Assembly: GCA_018971775.1 (NCBI GenBank) | Contig: JAGXAB010000039.1 | Coordinates: forward strand, 1 to 56,415 | Source: Cyanobacteria bacterium REEB67 | Lineage (GTDB): Bacteria > Cyanobacteriota > Vampirovibrionia > Obscuribacterales > Obscuribacteraceae | Reading direction: 5' to 3' | DNA: 56,415 nucleotides | Shown here: positions 26,221-37,392 of the stretch, piece by piece | How positions within the stretch are numbered: the stretch's first letter is position 1 | Layout: the number at the start of each line of letters is the position of its first letter | The notes under the pieces: model-generated | Told to the model about the DNA's origin: nothing | The model's database searches: none | The model's input: the letters and a program-made list of their open reading frames with translations, nothing else | Position numbers and translations under genes: made by a program

Positions 26221-27324
26221 ATGACAGCGCCTGTTAAGCTCTTCAGTTCAGTAAAAATCGGCTCCCTCGAGCTGCCTAATCGTATCGTTATGTCGCCGAT
26301 GACGCGCATCCGCGCTGGCGAAGATTGCGTGCCGACCGAGAGCATGGCCCGTTATTACTCCCAGCGCGCCGCCGCCGGTTTAATAATCACCGAAGGCACT
26401 CATCCCAGTCCAATGGGACGCGGCTATACTTATCCGCCGGGTTTGCACAATGTCGCCCAGGCTGTCGGCTGGCGTCGCGTTACCGATGCCGTGCATGAAG
26501 CCGGCGGGCGCATCTTTGTCCAGCTCATGCACGCCGGTCGCGTTTCTCATTCCGATTTGCTGCCGGAGCACGCATTGCCGGTGGCACCTTCGGCCATTGC
26601 CATCAAAGGTGAGATCCATACTTTTACTAGAAAAGCTCCATTCGAGGTCCCGCGCGCCCTCGAAACCGACGAAATAGCGGCGATCGTCCAGGATTATCGC
26701 CGGGCCGCGGAGCTCTCTGTCGCTGCCGGCTTTGACGGCGTAGAACTCCACGCTGCTACCGGTTATCTGCCTAATCAATTTCAGGTGAGTGGCTCCAACA
26801 AGCGCAACGATCAATATGGCGGTTCGGTTGAAAATCGCAGTCGTTTCACGCTCGAAATCCTCGCTGCATTGTGCACCGTGCGCGGTGCAGGTCGTGTCGG
26901 CGTAAAAATCGGGCCGGGTTTCACCGTCAATGATACTTTTGATGATGATCCGGCTGAAACCTACACATATCTCGCGCGCCAGTTAAATGCACTCGGTCTG
27001 GCCTATCTGCATGTCGGCTATGACAGTGGCTATTCGCGTGGCACGCCGCCGCCTTTCAATCCGGTCGACTTGATTCGCCCGGTTTATAGCGGCTCTCTCC
27101 TTGCCGTCGGTGGCTTCACTCGCGATTCCGGGGAAAAAGCTCTGGAGGCTGGTCGCGCTGACGCAATTGTTTACGGCCGACCCTTCATTTCCAATCCTGA
27201 CCTGGTCGAGCGTTTTGCTTCAGGTGTGTCTCTAAACGCTCCCGATGTCCGTACGTTTTATGGCGGCGACGACCACGGCTACACTGATTATCCGACGATT
27301 GCCAGAGAGGTGCATCTCAAATGA
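26221..27324 (+). CDS. Old yellow enzyme family FMN-dependent ene-reductase
   Basis: 367 residues from ATG 26221, chosen over 26125 because CGGAG lies 5 nt before it. The TIM-barrel OYE signatures are present: PNRIVMSPMTR with the flavin-tuning Thr (about 28), QLMHAGR (101-107), and SNKRNDQYGGSVENRSRF. The substrate-binding His is at about 177 (LHAATGYL) and Tyr182, the usual proton donor, is kept, but the second His/Asn is Thr180. NemA-like enzymes reduce alkenes, nitro compounds or N-ethylmaleimide with NAD(P)H. The stop overlaps the next start (ATGA), so it is co-translated with a secreted metalloprotease, an unusual pairing. Confidence 0.9.
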   Translation: MTAPVKLFSSVKIGSLELPNRIVMSPMTRIRAGEDCVPTESMARYYSQRAAAGLIITEGTHPSPMGRGYTYPPGLHNVAQAVGWRRVTDAVHEAGGRIFVQLMHAGRVSHSDLLPEHALPVAPSAIAIKGEIHTFTRKAPFEVPRALETDEIAAIVQDYRRAAELSVAAGFDGVELHAATGYLPNQFQVSGSNKRNDQYGGSVENRSRFTLEILAALCTVRGAGRVGVKIGPGFTVNDTFDDDPAETYTYLARQLNALGLAYLHVGYDSGYSRGTPPPFNPVDLIRPVYSGSLLAVGGFTRDSGEKALEAGRADAIVYGRPFISNPDLVERFASGVSLNAPDVRTFYGGDDHGYTDYPTIAREVHLK

Positions 27325-28403
27325 GAAATTTACTGACCCTGCTGGCGATACCATCGCTGCTTTTTAATCTGGCCGCCTCTGCTCAGGAAAAAGGCGGCGC
27401 CGGAGCGGATAAACCGGCCGCTGGAGCCGTTGCTATCAGTTCTCCTGTTGCCGCCGAACAATTCGAGCAGGGGCAAAAGATGATGCAGGCTCAGAATCTG
27501 CCCGCCGCTGCGGCGTGCTTTCGAAAAGTGATTGGCTTGAGCCCGGACTTTGCCCCCGCTTACCTCAATCTCGGCACGACTCTGGCGGGCGAGGGCAAAT
27601 CAGAGGAAGCGATTGCGATTTTCAGTAAGGCCAAAAGTCTCAAGGGTGTCAATCCGATTGTCTATTTAAATCTTGGCACTCTCTTGCATGATACCGGTAA
27701 AGTCCACGAGGCCATCGACAATTACAAAAGGCTCCTCGAGGTCGATCCTAATGGGCCCTATGCCCATGCTTGCGCCGATGGTTTGCAGCAGATGCAAGAA
27801 GAGCTTGCCGCTAAAGCGGCGCGTCCCTACCAGAATGGTGCGACTGATTATTTTGGTGACGCCACCAGTGGCGGTGCTTCGCGTTGGGCTCAGAGCGAGA
27901 TGCCCCTGCGTATCTTTATCGATGCTAAGACCGATGTGCCCCGTTTCCGGGCCGGCTGCGTCGATATTTTGAAGGCCGCCATCCAGGACTGGGTCGATGC
28001 TTCGCAGGGTAAAATCAAAATTGAATACGTCAGCGATGCCGACAAGGCGCAAATCATCTGTCGCTGGTCCGACGCAGTTACCGAGATGGCTTCTCCGACC
28101 GAGCCAGGCAATATTTATCTGGGCAAGGGCAAGAGCGGCATCGTCAAATGCGACATTACCCTCCGTACCACCGACCCGGCCGGACACACTCCCTTCAATG
28201 ACGCTCAGACCAAAAGGATCGCTCAACATGAGGTCGGCCACGCCCTCGGCCTCGTCTATCACAGTACAAATCCGCTGGACGTAATGGGAGAAGGCATCCC
28301 GGGCCGCGGCACGGCGACTACCCTGAGCGCCCGGGACAAAAACACTATTCTCAAGCTCTACGACCTGAGCGACGGCGAAATGGCCCGTTTTTTGAGAAAA
28401 TAG
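27321..28403 (+). CDS. Secreted TPR plus matrixin-like zinc protease
   Basis: 360 residues. Signal peptide 1-21 (LFNLAASAQ). Residues 45-165 hold three TPR-like units (QGQKMMQAQNLPAAAACF, AYLNLGTTLAGEGKSEEAIA, VYLNLGTLLHDTGKVHEAID). The protease domain follows: the metzincin zinc site at 303-314 is HEVGHALGLVYH, with the third His one residue later than in classic HExxHxxGxxH, as in bacterial matrixin-like proteins, and a Met-turn (DVM) at 320-322. It should act outside the cytoplasm. It overlaps the reductase by 4 nt. Substrate unknown. Conserved spacing suggests an active enzyme. Confidence 0.85.
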   Translation: MRNLLTLLAIPSLLFNLAASAQEKGGAGADKPAAGAVAISSPVAAEQFEQGQKMMQAQNLPAAAACFRKVIGLSPDFAPAYLNLGTTLAGEGKSEEAIAIFSKAKSLKGVNPIVYLNLGTLLHDTGKVHEAIDNYKRLLEVDPNGPYAHACADGLQQMQEELAAKAARPYQNGATDYFGDATSGGASRWAQSEMPLRIFIDAKTDVPRFRAGCVDILKAAIQDWVDASQGKIKIEYVSDADKAQIICRWSDAVTEMASPTEPGNIYLGKGKSGIVKCDITLRTTDPAGHTPFNDAQTKRIAQHEVGHALGLVYHSTNPLDVMGEGIPGRGTATTLSARDKNTILKLYDLSDGEMARFLRK

Positions 28404-28531
28404 ACTTTTGGAAAACTGACCGTTTAATCTGTTTGACCCAACTTTGCCAAGATTAATAAGTATTGTTAGCTCAGTCTCTCTTCTAAGAGATCTCGGCCAA
28501 CTTACTATTTTCTTTAAGGCAATACGCTTCA

Positions 28532-29980
28532 ATGGACCAACCAGGCGCTAAACAGGCAGTCGATGCTCCGCAGTCTCCCAAAGACAGTACTGCCGCACAG
28601 CCGTTTAATGCCCATGAGCTTTTCATAAACGCGCCTTCGGCCGTGGCACAAAGCGGCGACAAAGTCAGCTCGGGCGCTACCCATTTGCCGCCCCTTTCCC
28701 TGGATGAATTCGAAAAGCGCGCCGACAATTTGCTCAAGGACGCAAAAATCGACGAAAAAGGTGACTATCGCGGTCAGGATCTGGTGGCCATGATGCAAAA
28801 TCCAGCGACCAAAGGTCAGGACGCCGTCGTTGCCGCGACTGTCTATGACGCCTACAAAAGCAGTGGCAGCAACGGTTTTGGCCCGAAGCAGCTGCATGAC
28901 GTCAAAGATGTGACCTTCCATGATCTGACCGACATGGGCAGTTTGAAGTCTCTGAGTAGTAAAGCCGGTTTTGCTGCCGCCGATAATAATCACAACGGAC
29001 GCTTGAGTGCCGCCGAGATCACAGGTCAAGGCTCACGCCAGAATCTTATCGAATTTGTGCCACCCCTCAAGCTCGAGCTCGGCGCCCATCCCAAGGGTCT
29101 GAGCCGCGCCGATGTCCAGGGCGTTTATGAGCGTGCTCAGGCAACCGACGCCAATTCAGACCGCTTGATGGACATGAGCGAAATGTTCGCCAGCCGCCTC
29201 GGCGATGCTACGACGCGCAGCCTCTACAAAGACAATACAAATCCTCTAGATAGCATCAAGATGAGCGATGTACAGCAGGGCCGCAGCGGTGATTGCTACT
29301 TCCACTCGGTATTGGGCAATGTCGCCAGAGTCCATCCCGAGCTGATTGCCGGTGCCATCAAGGATAATAAAAACGGCTCCTATACTGTCACATTCCCCGG
29401 CGATAGAGAGCATCCGATCACCGTGCCGGCGCCCACCGATGCTGAGCTGGCAAGTTATGCCCGCGGTGGCAGAGACGGTGTCTGGCCATCGGTCATGGAA
29501 AAAGCCTTTGCTAAATATTCGGCGGAAATTTGGGGTCGCAAAGATTCGGACGTGACGCCGCAGGACGCAATAAAGTCCGGAGCCGAAGGACCGGTAATCG
29601 AGCTACTCACCGGCAAGCGCGCCGACGATCGCTTCAGCCCGGCTACTTTCAGTGCCGATAGTCAAAAAGGATCGGTAAAAAATGTCGAGTCCGCGGCCCA
29701 CCTTCGCGATGATATCGCTCAAGCTCTAAAAGACGGCCGTGTCGTTACTTTCGGCTTGCTTACCGATAACAATCTCGCTAAAGGCATTGATACCAATCAT
29801 GCCTATTCTGTGGTCGGATTCACACCTGACTTGCATGGTGGTCATTTCACTCTACGCGATCCACGCGGCGATGGTGCTCCTAAGCCCGCTGCCCTCACCT
29901 TCTCGGATCTGCAGCATGTGCCTCTCTCCTTCGCGCTGGAGACTAAGGATAAGCTGGCCGGCGTGGCCAGATACTATTAA
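28532..29980 (+). CDS. Calpain-like (family C2) cysteine protease with two EF-hand-like loops
   Basis: 482 residues, no signal peptide. The first 50 residues are disordered (Pro/Ala/Ser/Lys). Two 12-residue calcium-loop-like motifs, at 151-162 (DNNHNGRLSAAE) and 206-217 (DANSDRLMDMSE), precede the protease. The catalytic Cys is at about 255 in QGRSGDCYF with Gln249; His423 is in DTNHAYSV; the third position is Asp443 (LRDPRG) where classic calpains have Asn. Calpains cut proteins in a limited way and depend on calcium in animals; here the EF loops are N-terminal. A gap of 128 bp precedes it, with TCTCTT/AAGAGA as the only visible stem. It ends directly against the convergent kinase gene. Confidence 0.85.
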   Translation: MDQPGAKQAVDAPQSPKDSTAAQPFNAHELFINAPSAVAQSGDKVSSGATHLPPLSLDEFEKRADNLLKDAKIDEKGDYRGQDLVAMMQNPATKGQDAVVAATVYDAYKSSGSNGFGPKQLHDVKDVTFHDLTDMGSLKSLSSKAGFAAADNNHNGRLSAAEITGQGSRQNLIEFVPPLKLELGAHPKGLSRADVQGVYERAQATDANSDRLMDMSEMFASRLGDATTRSLYKDNTNPLDSIKMSDVQQGRSGDCYFHSVLGNVARVHPELIAGAIKDNKNGSYTVTFPGDREHPITVPAPTDAELASYARGGRDGVWPSVMEKAFAKYSAEIWGRKDSDVTPQDAIKSGAEGPVIELLTGKRADDRFSPATFSADSQKGSVKNVESAAHLRDDIAQALKDGRVVTFGLLTDNNLAKGIDTNHAYSVVGFTPDLHGGHFTLRDPRGDGAPKPAALTFSDLQHVPLSFALETKDKLAGVARYY

Positions 29981-30979
29981 TCAACTCGCCCGAATAGTGC
30001 GCATCGGAGACGCCCACTGTGCCTGCAGTCTGGAGAATACTATCTGCAGATCTCTTTGCAGTTCTTCCATGACCATGTAGCGCTCATTGGGATTTTTAGC
30101 CAACCCTTTCATAACGATGCGCTCTAGCTCGGCGGTTATCATTGAGGCCGGCAGGTTCATCGGAGCCGGGGTAGCTCTGACTTGCATGGTCATCACTGAC
30201 ATCGCTGTTGGTGCGCGGAAAAGCGGGCGTCCGGTGAGCATTTCATACATGACGCAGGCGAGCGAATAGATGTCGGTACGGTGATCGATCTCCGCTCCGA
30301 GGCACTGCTCTGGGCTCATGTACATGGGGCTGCCGATCGCTTCGCCGGGTAGAGTCAGGGCTGTGAAGTTGTTGCCCAGTTGCAGCTCTTTGGCGATACC
30401 AAAGTCGACGATTTTGACGACGTCAGCTATGCCGTTTTCGGTCGTTAACATGATATTGCCTGGTTTGATGTCACGGTGCATGATGCAGTTTTTGTGGGCG
30501 TGGGCCAGACCTGCCGCCGCCTGGATGAAAATCGGCAGGGCTCGCATAAAAGGTAGGCCCATCCCTTTTTCGATCAGGGCACAGGTTGTTTCACCGTCGA
30601 TAAAATCCATGGCGATGAAAGGTCTGCCGTCGGAAATCAGGCCGAAGTGTTTGACACTGACTGTGTTCCTGGATGATAGCCGACTTGAGAGTTCAGCTTC
30701 TTTTTTGAAACGTCTGAGCATCTCCAGATCGTTGGCCAGCGTTTGATGCAATATTTTGATCGCGACACGTCGATTGGTGCCATTTTCCACAGCTTGATAG
30801 ACTTTGCCGCTGGTGCCGCGACCGATCTCACGCTCAAGCCTGTAGCCAGGCACCAGATCCGGTGGCGGCCCATCGTGCACCGAGGCAAGCGGCGACCCGT
30901 CGTCCGGACAAAAAGCGGCGTCGCTGGCAAAGGTACGGCTGCAGGCTAGACAGAGCCTTTTATTGTTTAAGAATATCAT
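29981..30979 (-). CDS. Soluble Ser/Thr protein kinase with N-terminal zinc-ribbon-like motif
   Basis: 332 residues from ATG 30979; a TTG at 31024 is an alternative. Cys10, Cys13 and Cys24 (CLACSRTF ... FCPDDG) look like a degenerate zinc ribbon. The kinase domain has GRGTSG (53-58), ATP-binding Lys75 (VAIK), HRD with catalytic Asp170 (HRDIKPGN), DFG at 192-194, and SPEQ (activation segment), so it should be active. No membrane segment or extracellular sensor, so it is cytoplasmic. It lies 84 nt after the hybrid histidine kinase and is probably its operon partner, and could phosphorylate it. It is convergent with the calpain gene without spacer. Confidence 0.9.
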   Translation of the reverse strand: MIFLNNKRLCLACSRTFASDAAFCPDDGSPLASVHDGPPPDLVPGYRLEREIGRGTSGKVYQAVENGTNRRVAIKILHQTLANDLEMLRRFKKEAELSSRLSSRNTVSVKHFGLISDGRPFIAMDFIDGETTCALIEKGMGLPFMRALPIFIQAAAGLAHAHKNCIMHRDIKPGNIMLTTENGIADVVKIVDFGIAKELQLGNNFTALTLPGEAIGSPMYMSPEQCLGAEIDHRTDIYSLACVMYEMLTGRPLFRAPTAMSVMTMQVRATPAPMNLPASMITAELERIVMKGLAKNPNERYMVMEELQRDLQIVFSRLQAQWASPMRTIRAS

Positions 30980-31063
30980 TGGCGCACGTATGGCCCTAGT
31001 AAGAGAAGTTGCCCTATCTGACAAGCCAGGCCTGCTATAGTTCCCAGAAAGACGACCTTTTTT

Positions 31064-34000
31064 CTAAATCTTCAAAAAAGCCTGAGCTTCGTGTTTAAGG
31101 TCGTAGTAGCGGGTGAGAATGCCTTGCCAGTCCTCGGCTCTGGCAAATTCTTCGATTTCTCGGGCGAGGGCGGCCAGACCAGGTTTGTTGAAGGTGGCGG
31201 CTGTTCCCTTGAGCTGGTGCGCATGCGCTTTGACTGCCTTCAAATCGAGCTCGCGCATGGCATCGCCGAGGCGCTTGATGATAAGCTGCAAGTCGGCTCT
31301 GAAACTATTCTCCAGATCTTTGACCGTGTCCTCGTCCATCAATTTCATAAATTGCTCGAGATGACGTGAATAGGCCTGTTCGTCGGATTCAACTGCCTCC
31401 GGCAGGATATTTTTGGCGGCATCGGCGCGACCGGCATTCGGCTGTGCTGCGGCGACGGCGGCATTCCCTTGTGCTGCGGCTATCTTGAGGCCTGTCAGTT
31501 TGTCGTCAGGTAACCACTTCTGGAGGATTTCGCCCAGCTTTTTGCTGTTCATCGGTTTGGTCAGATAATCGTCCATGCCGGCGGCGATGCAAGCCTCCCG
31601 ATCGCCGGCCGAAGCCTGGGCTGTGATGGCGATAATCACCGTACGCCGCCCTGTCTGAGATTCGAGGGTACGGATCATGCGGGTCGCCTCGAAGCCATCC
31701 ATTATAGGCATCTGACAGTCCATAAGGACGACGTGATAGCTACCTTCGCGGATCGCCGTCACTGCCTGCAAGCCGTTGCTCGCCGAGTCGGCGCTCAGTT
31801 GAAATTCTCTGAGCTGGGCCAGAGCGAGCTTGCGATTGGTTTGATTGTCGTCGACGATTAAGATCGGCGCGGTGACTTTGGCCGGGGGATCCTGGCTGCT
31901 CGTCTTTCTCTCTTTCTCGTTCTCTTTTTCTTTCTCGGTCGCTATCTCGTTCGCCGTTCGCGCTTTTTCGGCCTCCTCTTTCATTATTTTGCCGGCCGGT
32001 CTGCTCTGGTCCTCGGCATTTTTTAAAACGATCGAAAATGAAAAAGTCGAGCCCTTGCCTTCGATGCTGGTGGCGCTCAATTCGCCCCCCATCATCTCGA
32101 CGAGCTTGCGTGAAATCGACAGTCCAAGGCCCGTACCGCCGTAGCGCCTGGTGATTGTTTCATCGGCCTGGGTAAAGGGGGTGAACAATTGCTTGACTGT
32201 AGCGGCGTTCATACCGATACCGGTGTCGATGACGCAGAAGTCTATTTTTTGCGAATGCTGGAAGTCGGCGGCGGGCTGCACTTGCAGCTCGATCGTACCT
32301 TTGGCCGTGAATTTTACGGCATTGCTGAGCAGATTTAGCAATACTTGTTTGAGGCGCATCTCATCGCCACTGACCAGGTGTGGCACCATTGGTGATACCG
32401 AGGCTATCAAGGCCACACCTTTGGCTCTGGCTTTTGCCGAGAGCAACTTAACGCAGGTTTTTGCCGTGACGTCGGCGTCGAAGTCGGTCATCTCGAGCTC
32501 GAGCTTGCCGGCTTCGATCTTGGAATAATCCAGGACATCGTTGATCAAGCTCAGTAATATGTCCGCGGATTGCTGGATCGTGCTGACATAGTCCATCTGC
32601 AGCTCGTCCAGATCTGTCCGGCTGAGCAGGTCGGACATGCCGATCACGGCATTCATCGGTGTGCGAATTTCGTGGCTGATATTGGCGACGAAATCGCTCT
32701 TGGCGCGGTTGGCCGCTTCCGCTTCTTCTTTCGCCTGTCCGAGCTCCCTTGTCCGTTCACTGACTCGTTGTTCGAGGTCTTCGTTCAGAGCCCGCACTTC
32801 TTGTTCGCTATGGCGCAGCGCGCCTTCCACTTTTTTGCGCTCTTCGATTTCCTGGCGCAGCCCCTCGAAAAGCATGCCGTTTTCCAGCGAAGTGGCGATT
32901 TGACCGCTGAGTAGCTCCATCAGGTCGAGACGATCGCGGGTGAAGGCACCGGTAATCAGGTTGTTTTCCAGATAGAGTATGCCCAGTAATTTTGTCTGTT
33001 TAAAGATCGGCTGACAAAATACCGAGCAGCTGTGCCTGGCTGTGAAATGGGCATCGTGACCGAAGACCGGGTCATTGGCGGCGTTGTCCAACACTACGGT
33101 CTCGCCGGTGCGTCGCACATAGTTGATCACGGTGTCCGGCACCGCTGCCAGTGGCAGCTTTGTGTGCGTGCCGATCACCAGCCTGTCTCCTTGCTGGAGG
33201 AGAAAAGCCCCGCCCTGAGCACCGGCCGCCTCGATCGCCACTTCCATCAGGGCTTCTAAAAGTCTGTCTAGGACGACCTCGCGCGAGATTGCCTGACTGG
33301 CCTTGAAGACCGTCATCATATCGAGAGAGCGCGGCGCAGTGCCGGCCGTGACAAGTTCCGGGTGTAAGCGCTGTAGTTGCGCCACTTTAGCTGAAGCTCC
33401 CCAGCGTGAATAGCAGCCGTGAGCTTCTTTGAGATAGGCCTGGGCGAAGATCGTATAGCCGTTATCTGCGTAAAAACGGGCGGCCAGCTCGTGAGCCATA
33501 GCTTCGTTTTGCAGATAGTCGTTTAAACGTGCCTTCTCTATTGCTTCCTGGTAAAATTTTTGCGCTTCCAGCTCGCGTCCGTCGATGCGTGCCAGTTCCG
33601 CTGCCACCAGGGCGTATTTGTGCTGGAAATTTTGCGGACAGTTGATCGCCCACTGCGCCAGCTTCTCCAGATGCTGGTCCAGTATCTGGCGGTAGACGAT
33701 CTTTTCATCGTCGTCCACAGCGGCAAAATTATCGCATAGCACCAGGGCGTAATAAAACCAGTACTCGATGCCGTGCAGGTGCGTAGAACAGGACCAGAGA
33801 TCGACCTGCGCTTTTTTAGCCGCGGCCAGAGCCTGGTGCCTCAGTCCGGCAAAAAAACAGGCTTCCAGTTTCATTACGTAGTAAAAGCAACTGACGACAG
33901 GAATGTAGGTCTGCTGGAGATTGCGCTCGTATTCTTCTTCCTTAAACTCTGCATTGTCGAAGCTGCCGAAACTTTCAGTCTTGCCGCTCATCGTCAGGGT

Positions 34001-37000
34001 AAAGCGCTGCAGGTTGAGAAAAAGTGGTGTCATCGACCGGGCGTGGTGGTCGTCGCAGTATTTTATATCTCGGGCACATTCATCATATACAGTGCCGAGC
34101 GAGTGGCCCAGTACCAGTTTGCTCACCGATGTGCGCGCCGCGGCAAGCGCGGCTGTGGTGACATCACCGGTTTTGTCGGCGATATCGCGGGCTGAGTCAA
34201 GATATTCAAAACTGTTTCTCAGGTGCTTTACCCAGACGATGATCAAGCTGACGGCTACTTCCAATCTCGGTCGGTATGCTTTGTAGCCATTTTTGTTGGC
34301 GATCTGCAGGGCGAGCTGTCCGAAGCGGAATCCTTCCTTGCCCTGACCGAGGGTGGCCAGGCACTGCCCGAGGTAAGCATAGCCGTTGGCCGTTGCTTCG
34401 CAGTTGCCGTGATCGAGGCTGAGTGTAACCATTTTGCAGGCGCAGAGTAAAAATAGTATCGGTGTGCGCGGATCTTTGTTGTAGACGGTGGCCGAGTAGA
34501 GCGCCTGCAAAATCGACATCGCCGCGAGTGTTTCGGCGTCGGTCATCGGGGCGAGATCCGCCAGCTGTTCGACTTTGTCTCCAGGGATGCGCGCGCGTAT
34601 TTCGGCCAGTGCTTTGGCTGCCGCTTCCTGTGTCGGCTCGGGGATGTCGATGTCGAGCAGCGCCAGACCTTTCAGCCCCCATTTGATCGCCTCGCCAAAA
34701 TCGAGCCGCCCGGTCCATATTTCAACGAGCAGGCGATGGATTTCGGTCAGCTGCATTTTCGAAAATGGTTTTTCCAGCAAATTGATCAGCTGCTGTTCGG
34801 CGGCGTCGAAACTCATCGACATCCAGTAACAGGAGGCGCGCTCGTATTGCAGGTCAAAATAGAGATCGCTGTAGAGCGTTTCGCTGTCGATCTCAGGCTC
34901 TAGCAGAGCGAGCCCGGCCGAGAGAAATTTGATCGCCGATCCGTACGAGCCATTTGTTCTGGCCCGGCGGCCTGCATTTAAATTAATCAAAGAAATTTGC
35001 TCGCGCTCTTCCCGTTCGGTGATGGCCGGGAGGCTCAGGCAGTATTGATTGGCGATTTCAAAAATCTGCTCGTCCAGGCTGTTTTCATTTTCATAACCGC
35101 GCGAGAGCAAAAGGCGGCCGATTTTGAGATGTTCGCTCTGGCGCTGTTCGGCCGGGATCAGAGAGTAGGCGGCCTGTTGGGCGCGGTCGTGAATAAACCT
35201 GTAACTGCCCTCTTCGACCACGATCAATCCGGCCGATACCGCCGGTAGTAGCTCCCGGTCCCTTTCCTCGGCCGTTTGGTCGCAGACTACAGCCAGGGTA
35301 GAAAGGTCCGCTTTGCTGCCCAGGCAAGCGGCTCTTTGCAGGATCTTCCGCGTCGGTGCCGGCAGTTTTTTTGATTTGGCGACGAGCAATTCGACAATGC
35401 CATGACCATAATCGCGCATCGAGATTTTAGGCAGGTCGAAAGCCCAGCTCGCTTCTTTTTCGTCGAAATAGAGGAGCTTCTCTTGATCAAGCATCTGTAA
35501 AAACTGGACCGCATAAAACGGATTGCCGTCCGTTTTTTGATTAATGAGACGGGCCAGTGGTGTAATCTTTGCTTGACTGATCTGCAGTGATTCGGCAATC
35601 AAAGAGGTGAGATTTTCCTCGGAAATTTTGCCCAGGGATATGCGCTCGATCGAAGCATTGAGCTGGTTGTTGGCTTCGAGGACATCCAGCTTCTGGAGCA
35701 GCTGGCCGAGCGGCGTCTGGCTTGAGATTTCGTCGGCGCGGTATGACGCGACCATGGTCAGATAGAGACTTTGCGGATGGGTGAGTAAGCCGATCAGGAG
35801 ATGCAGACTATCGGCGGTGGCCCACTGCAGGTCATCCCAGAAGATTACCAGAGGATGATCTTTGCGGGCAAAGACGGCGATAAATTTGACCATGACACTC
35901 TGGAAGCGCAGGCGCTCTTCACTGGGGCTGAGACCGACGAGCTCTGGCTGAGGTCCGATCAGGAGCTCTATTTGCGGCAGTAGTCGCGCCACAAGAGCAC
36001 CGTTTGGTCCGAGCGCTTCTTTTAATTCTCGCCGCCACTGTTCTACTTGCGCTTCGGATTTTGTCAGCAAGCGCTGAATGAGCTCGCTAAATGTCTGGCC
36101 GATCGTAGAAAAAGGCATATCGGGGATGTACTGATCAAATTTGCTGGCCAGGACAAAACCCTGTTCTCCGGCGCCGAAAATCTGTTCTTTGACGAAGGTA
36201 GTCTTGCCGACACCGGACTGTCCGCTCACCAGTATGAGCGAAGTACGACCGTCAAGGCGGCCTTTTTCCAGTGCTCGGGCAAACTGCTCGATTTGGGTTT
36301 CATGTCCGTAGACTTTCTTTGAGAGGACGAGCTGTCTGCGGTCATGGCTGCCGATGGCAAAATCTTCATCGCCTTTGCCTTTTTCGATATTTGTCTGCAA
36401 CTCTTGTAGATCCAGAGTCAGACCGCTGGCGCTTTGATAGCGGTCTCTTGGATCTTTGGCGAGCAGCTTCAAAATAATCTGCGACAATTTTTGCGGCACG
36501 ACTGCATTTATAGTCTGCACCGCTGGTGGTATTACCGATAGATGTGCGTGCACGACTGCGAGCGGATCGCTCGAAGTAAAAGGCGGATTACCCGTGAGCA
36601 ATTCATAAAAAATTATGCCCAGCGAATAGAGGTCGCTGCGCTGGTCGATAAGACCGCCTATACGCCCAGTCTGTTCGGGGGCGCAGTAAGGCAGGCGTTT
36701 TTCGAAGGAGCTGTCGCCCTTAGTCGTGGTCATAGCCTCGCTCAGGTCGCGTATTTTGCCGGCTTCGTCTTTGCCCGCCTTGGTGCCGGAATGCGGCTCA
36801 CTCTGCTGGCCGGGAGCGAAATCGATAAGGGTGAGAGTAGTGCTCGTCCAGTCATAGAGCACAGCTTCCGGGCAGAGTTTGCGGTGAATGTAACCGGCTT
36901 CGTGGACGCGGGAGATGAGCTGGCCGAGTTTGATCGCCAGGGGCAAAAAGGCATCGAGGCCGAGCGGCTTGCCTCGCTCCGCCGAGATCAGGGCTCGACC

Positions 37001-37264
37001 GGGTGCCATCGACGTTACCAGGCAGGGGCGTCCGGCGTATTTCGTCAGCTCGATCGGGCGGGCTACACCGTCAAAGTCCAGGGCGCGTAAGATTTCATAC
37101 TCACGTGTCAGAGCGGCGCTCGTCTCGGCGTCGCAATAGTCGGGCAGGCAGGCCTTCACGACCACGGACTGCCCGTCGTCGAGCCTTTTGCCGCGGTAAA
37201 AAGCATGCTTGCCGCCGGTGTGGAAGCAAACCAGATCGCTGTAACCGATTAATTTGTCGGGCAT
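31064..37264 (-). CDS. Hybrid histidine kinase with pseudokinase, AAA, GAF, REC and HPt domains
   Basis: 2066 residues from ATG 37264 (TTG 37279 is an alternative). Order: Ser/Thr-kinase fold (about 5-295), AAA-type ATPase (Walker A GQSGVGKT at 348-355, Walker B-like FWDD near 476), a long helical TPR/MalT-like region, GAF domain (about 1320-1460), coiled coil, HisKA (SHEIRTPMN near 1525), HATPase ([16 protein letters not shown]), receiver (Asp near 1848 in VLMDCQMP), HPt (His about 2016 in HAHQLKG). The kinase domain keeps the lysine (VVVK) but has HRK for HRD and DFA for DFG, so it is probably a pseudokinase. This is the cyanobacterial multi-kinase architecture. No membrane segment; cytosolic sensor. 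Likely in an operon with the deacylase and kinase either side. Confidence 0.9.
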   Translation of the reverse strand: MPDKLIGYSDLVCFHTGGKHAFYRGKRLDDGQSVVVKACLPDYCDAETSAALTREYEILRALDFDGVARPIELTKYAGRPCLVTSMAPGRALISAERGKPLGLDAFLPLAIKLGQLISRVHEAGYIHRKLCPEAVLYDWTSTTLTLIDFAPGQQSEPHSGTKAGKDEAGKIRDLSEAMTTTKGDSSFEKRLPYCAPEQTGRIGGLIDQRSDLYSLGIIFYELLTGNPPFTSSDPLAVVHAHLSVIPPAVQTINAVVPQKLSQIILKLLAKDPRDRYQSASGLTLDLQELQTNIEKGKGDEDFAIGSHDRRQLVLSKKVYGHETQIEQFARALEKGRLDGRTSLILVSGQSGVGKTTFVKEQIFGAGEQGFVLASKFDQYIPDMPFSTIGQTFSELIQRLLTKSEAQVEQWRRELKEALGPNGALVARLLPQIELLIGPQPELVGLSPSEERLRFQSVMVKFIAVFARKDHPLVIFWDDLQWATADSLHLLIGLLTHPQSLYLTMVASYRADEISSQTPLGQLLQKLDVLEANNQLNASIERISLGKISEENLTSLIAESLQISQAKITPLARLINQKTDGNPFYAVQFLQMLDQEKLLYFDEKEASWAFDLPKISMRDYGHGIVELLVAKSKKLPAPTRKILQRAACLGSKADLSTLAVVCDQTAEERDRELLPAVSAGLIVVEEGSYRFIHDRAQQAAYSLIPAEQRQSEHLKIGRLLLSRGYENENSLDEQIFEIANQYCLSLPAITEREEREQISLINLNAGRRARTNGSYGSAIKFLSAGLALLEPEIDSETLYSDLYFDLQYERASCYWMSMSFDAAEQQLINLLEKPFSKMQLTEIHRLLVEIWTGRLDFGEAIKWGLKGLALLDIDIPEPTQEAAAKALAEIRARIPGDKVEQLADLAPMTDAETLAAMSILQALYSATVYNKDPRTPILFLLCACKMVTLSLDHGNCEATANGYAYLGQCLATLGQGKEGFRFGQLALQIANKNGYKAYRPRLEVAVSLIIVWVKHLRNSFEYLDSARDIADKTGDVTTAALAAARTSVSKLVLGHSLGTVYDECARDIKYCDDHHARSMTPLFLNLQRFTLTMSGKTESFGSFDNAEFKEEEYERNLQQTYIPVVSCFYYVMKLEACFFAGLRHQALAAAKKAQVDLWSCSTHLHGIEYWFYYALVLCDNFAAVDDDEKIVYRQILDQHLEKLAQWAINCPQNFQHKYALVAAELARIDGRELEAQKFYQEAIEKARLNDYLQNEAMAHELAARFYADNGYTIFAQAYLKEAHGCYSRWGASAKVAQLQRLHPELVTAGTAPRSLDMMTVFKASQAISREVVLDRLLEALMEVAIEAAGAQGGAFLLQQGDRLVIGTHTKLPLAAVPDTVINYVRRTGETVVLDNAANDPVFGHDAHFTARHSCSVFCQPIFKQTKLLGILYLENNLITGAFTRDRLDLMELLSGQIATSLENGMLFEGLRQEIEERKKVEGALRHSEQEVRALNEDLEQRVSERTRELGQAKEEAEAANRAKSDFVANISHEIRTPMNAVIGMSDLLSRTDLDELQMDYVSTIQQSADILLSLINDVLDYSKIEAGKLELEMTDFDADVTAKTCVKLLSAKARAKGVALIASVSPMVPHLVSGDEMRLKQVLLNLLSNAVKFTAKGTIELQVQPAADFQHSQKIDFCVIDTGIGMNAATVKQLFTPFTQADETITRRYGGTGLGLSISRKLVEMMGGELSATSIEGKGSTFSFSIVLKNAEDQSRPAGKIMKEEAEKARTANEIATEKEKENEKERKTSSQDPPAKVTAPILIVDDNQTNRKLALAQLREFQLSADSASNGLQAVTAIREGSYHVVLMDCQMPIMDGFEATRMIRTLESQTGRRTVIIAITAQASAGDREACIAAGMDDYLTKPMNSKKLGEILQKWLPDDKLTGLKIAAAQGNAAVAAAQPNAGRADAAKNILPEAVESDEQAYSRHLEQFMKLMDEDTVKDLENSFRADLQLIIKRLGDAMRELDLKAVKAHAHQLKGTAATFNKPGLAALAREIEEFARAEDWQGILTRYYDLKHEAQAFLKI

Positions 37265-37280
37265 GCACCTGTCATCCAAT

Positions 37281-37319
37281 CCGAGCGCTTCTCGGCAGCA
37301 AAAACCTGCTTCGGTTTTT
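37281..37319. terminator. Two small hairpins between deacylase and kinase genes
   Basis: CCGAG-CGCTT-CTCGG (37281-37295) and AAAAACC-TGCTTC-GGTTTTT (37300-37319) are adjacent stems in the 128-bp gap. The second has A/T-rich flanks typical of weak terminators on either strand. They could attenuate transcription into the kinase gene or act as a leader. Confidence 0.35.
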
Positions 37320-37392
37320 TACCGCCATCTTTGATATGCCACATCCGAGGCCTATCTCCCTGGCTCGTTGCCTGGTGTAACGTTGCCCGACT

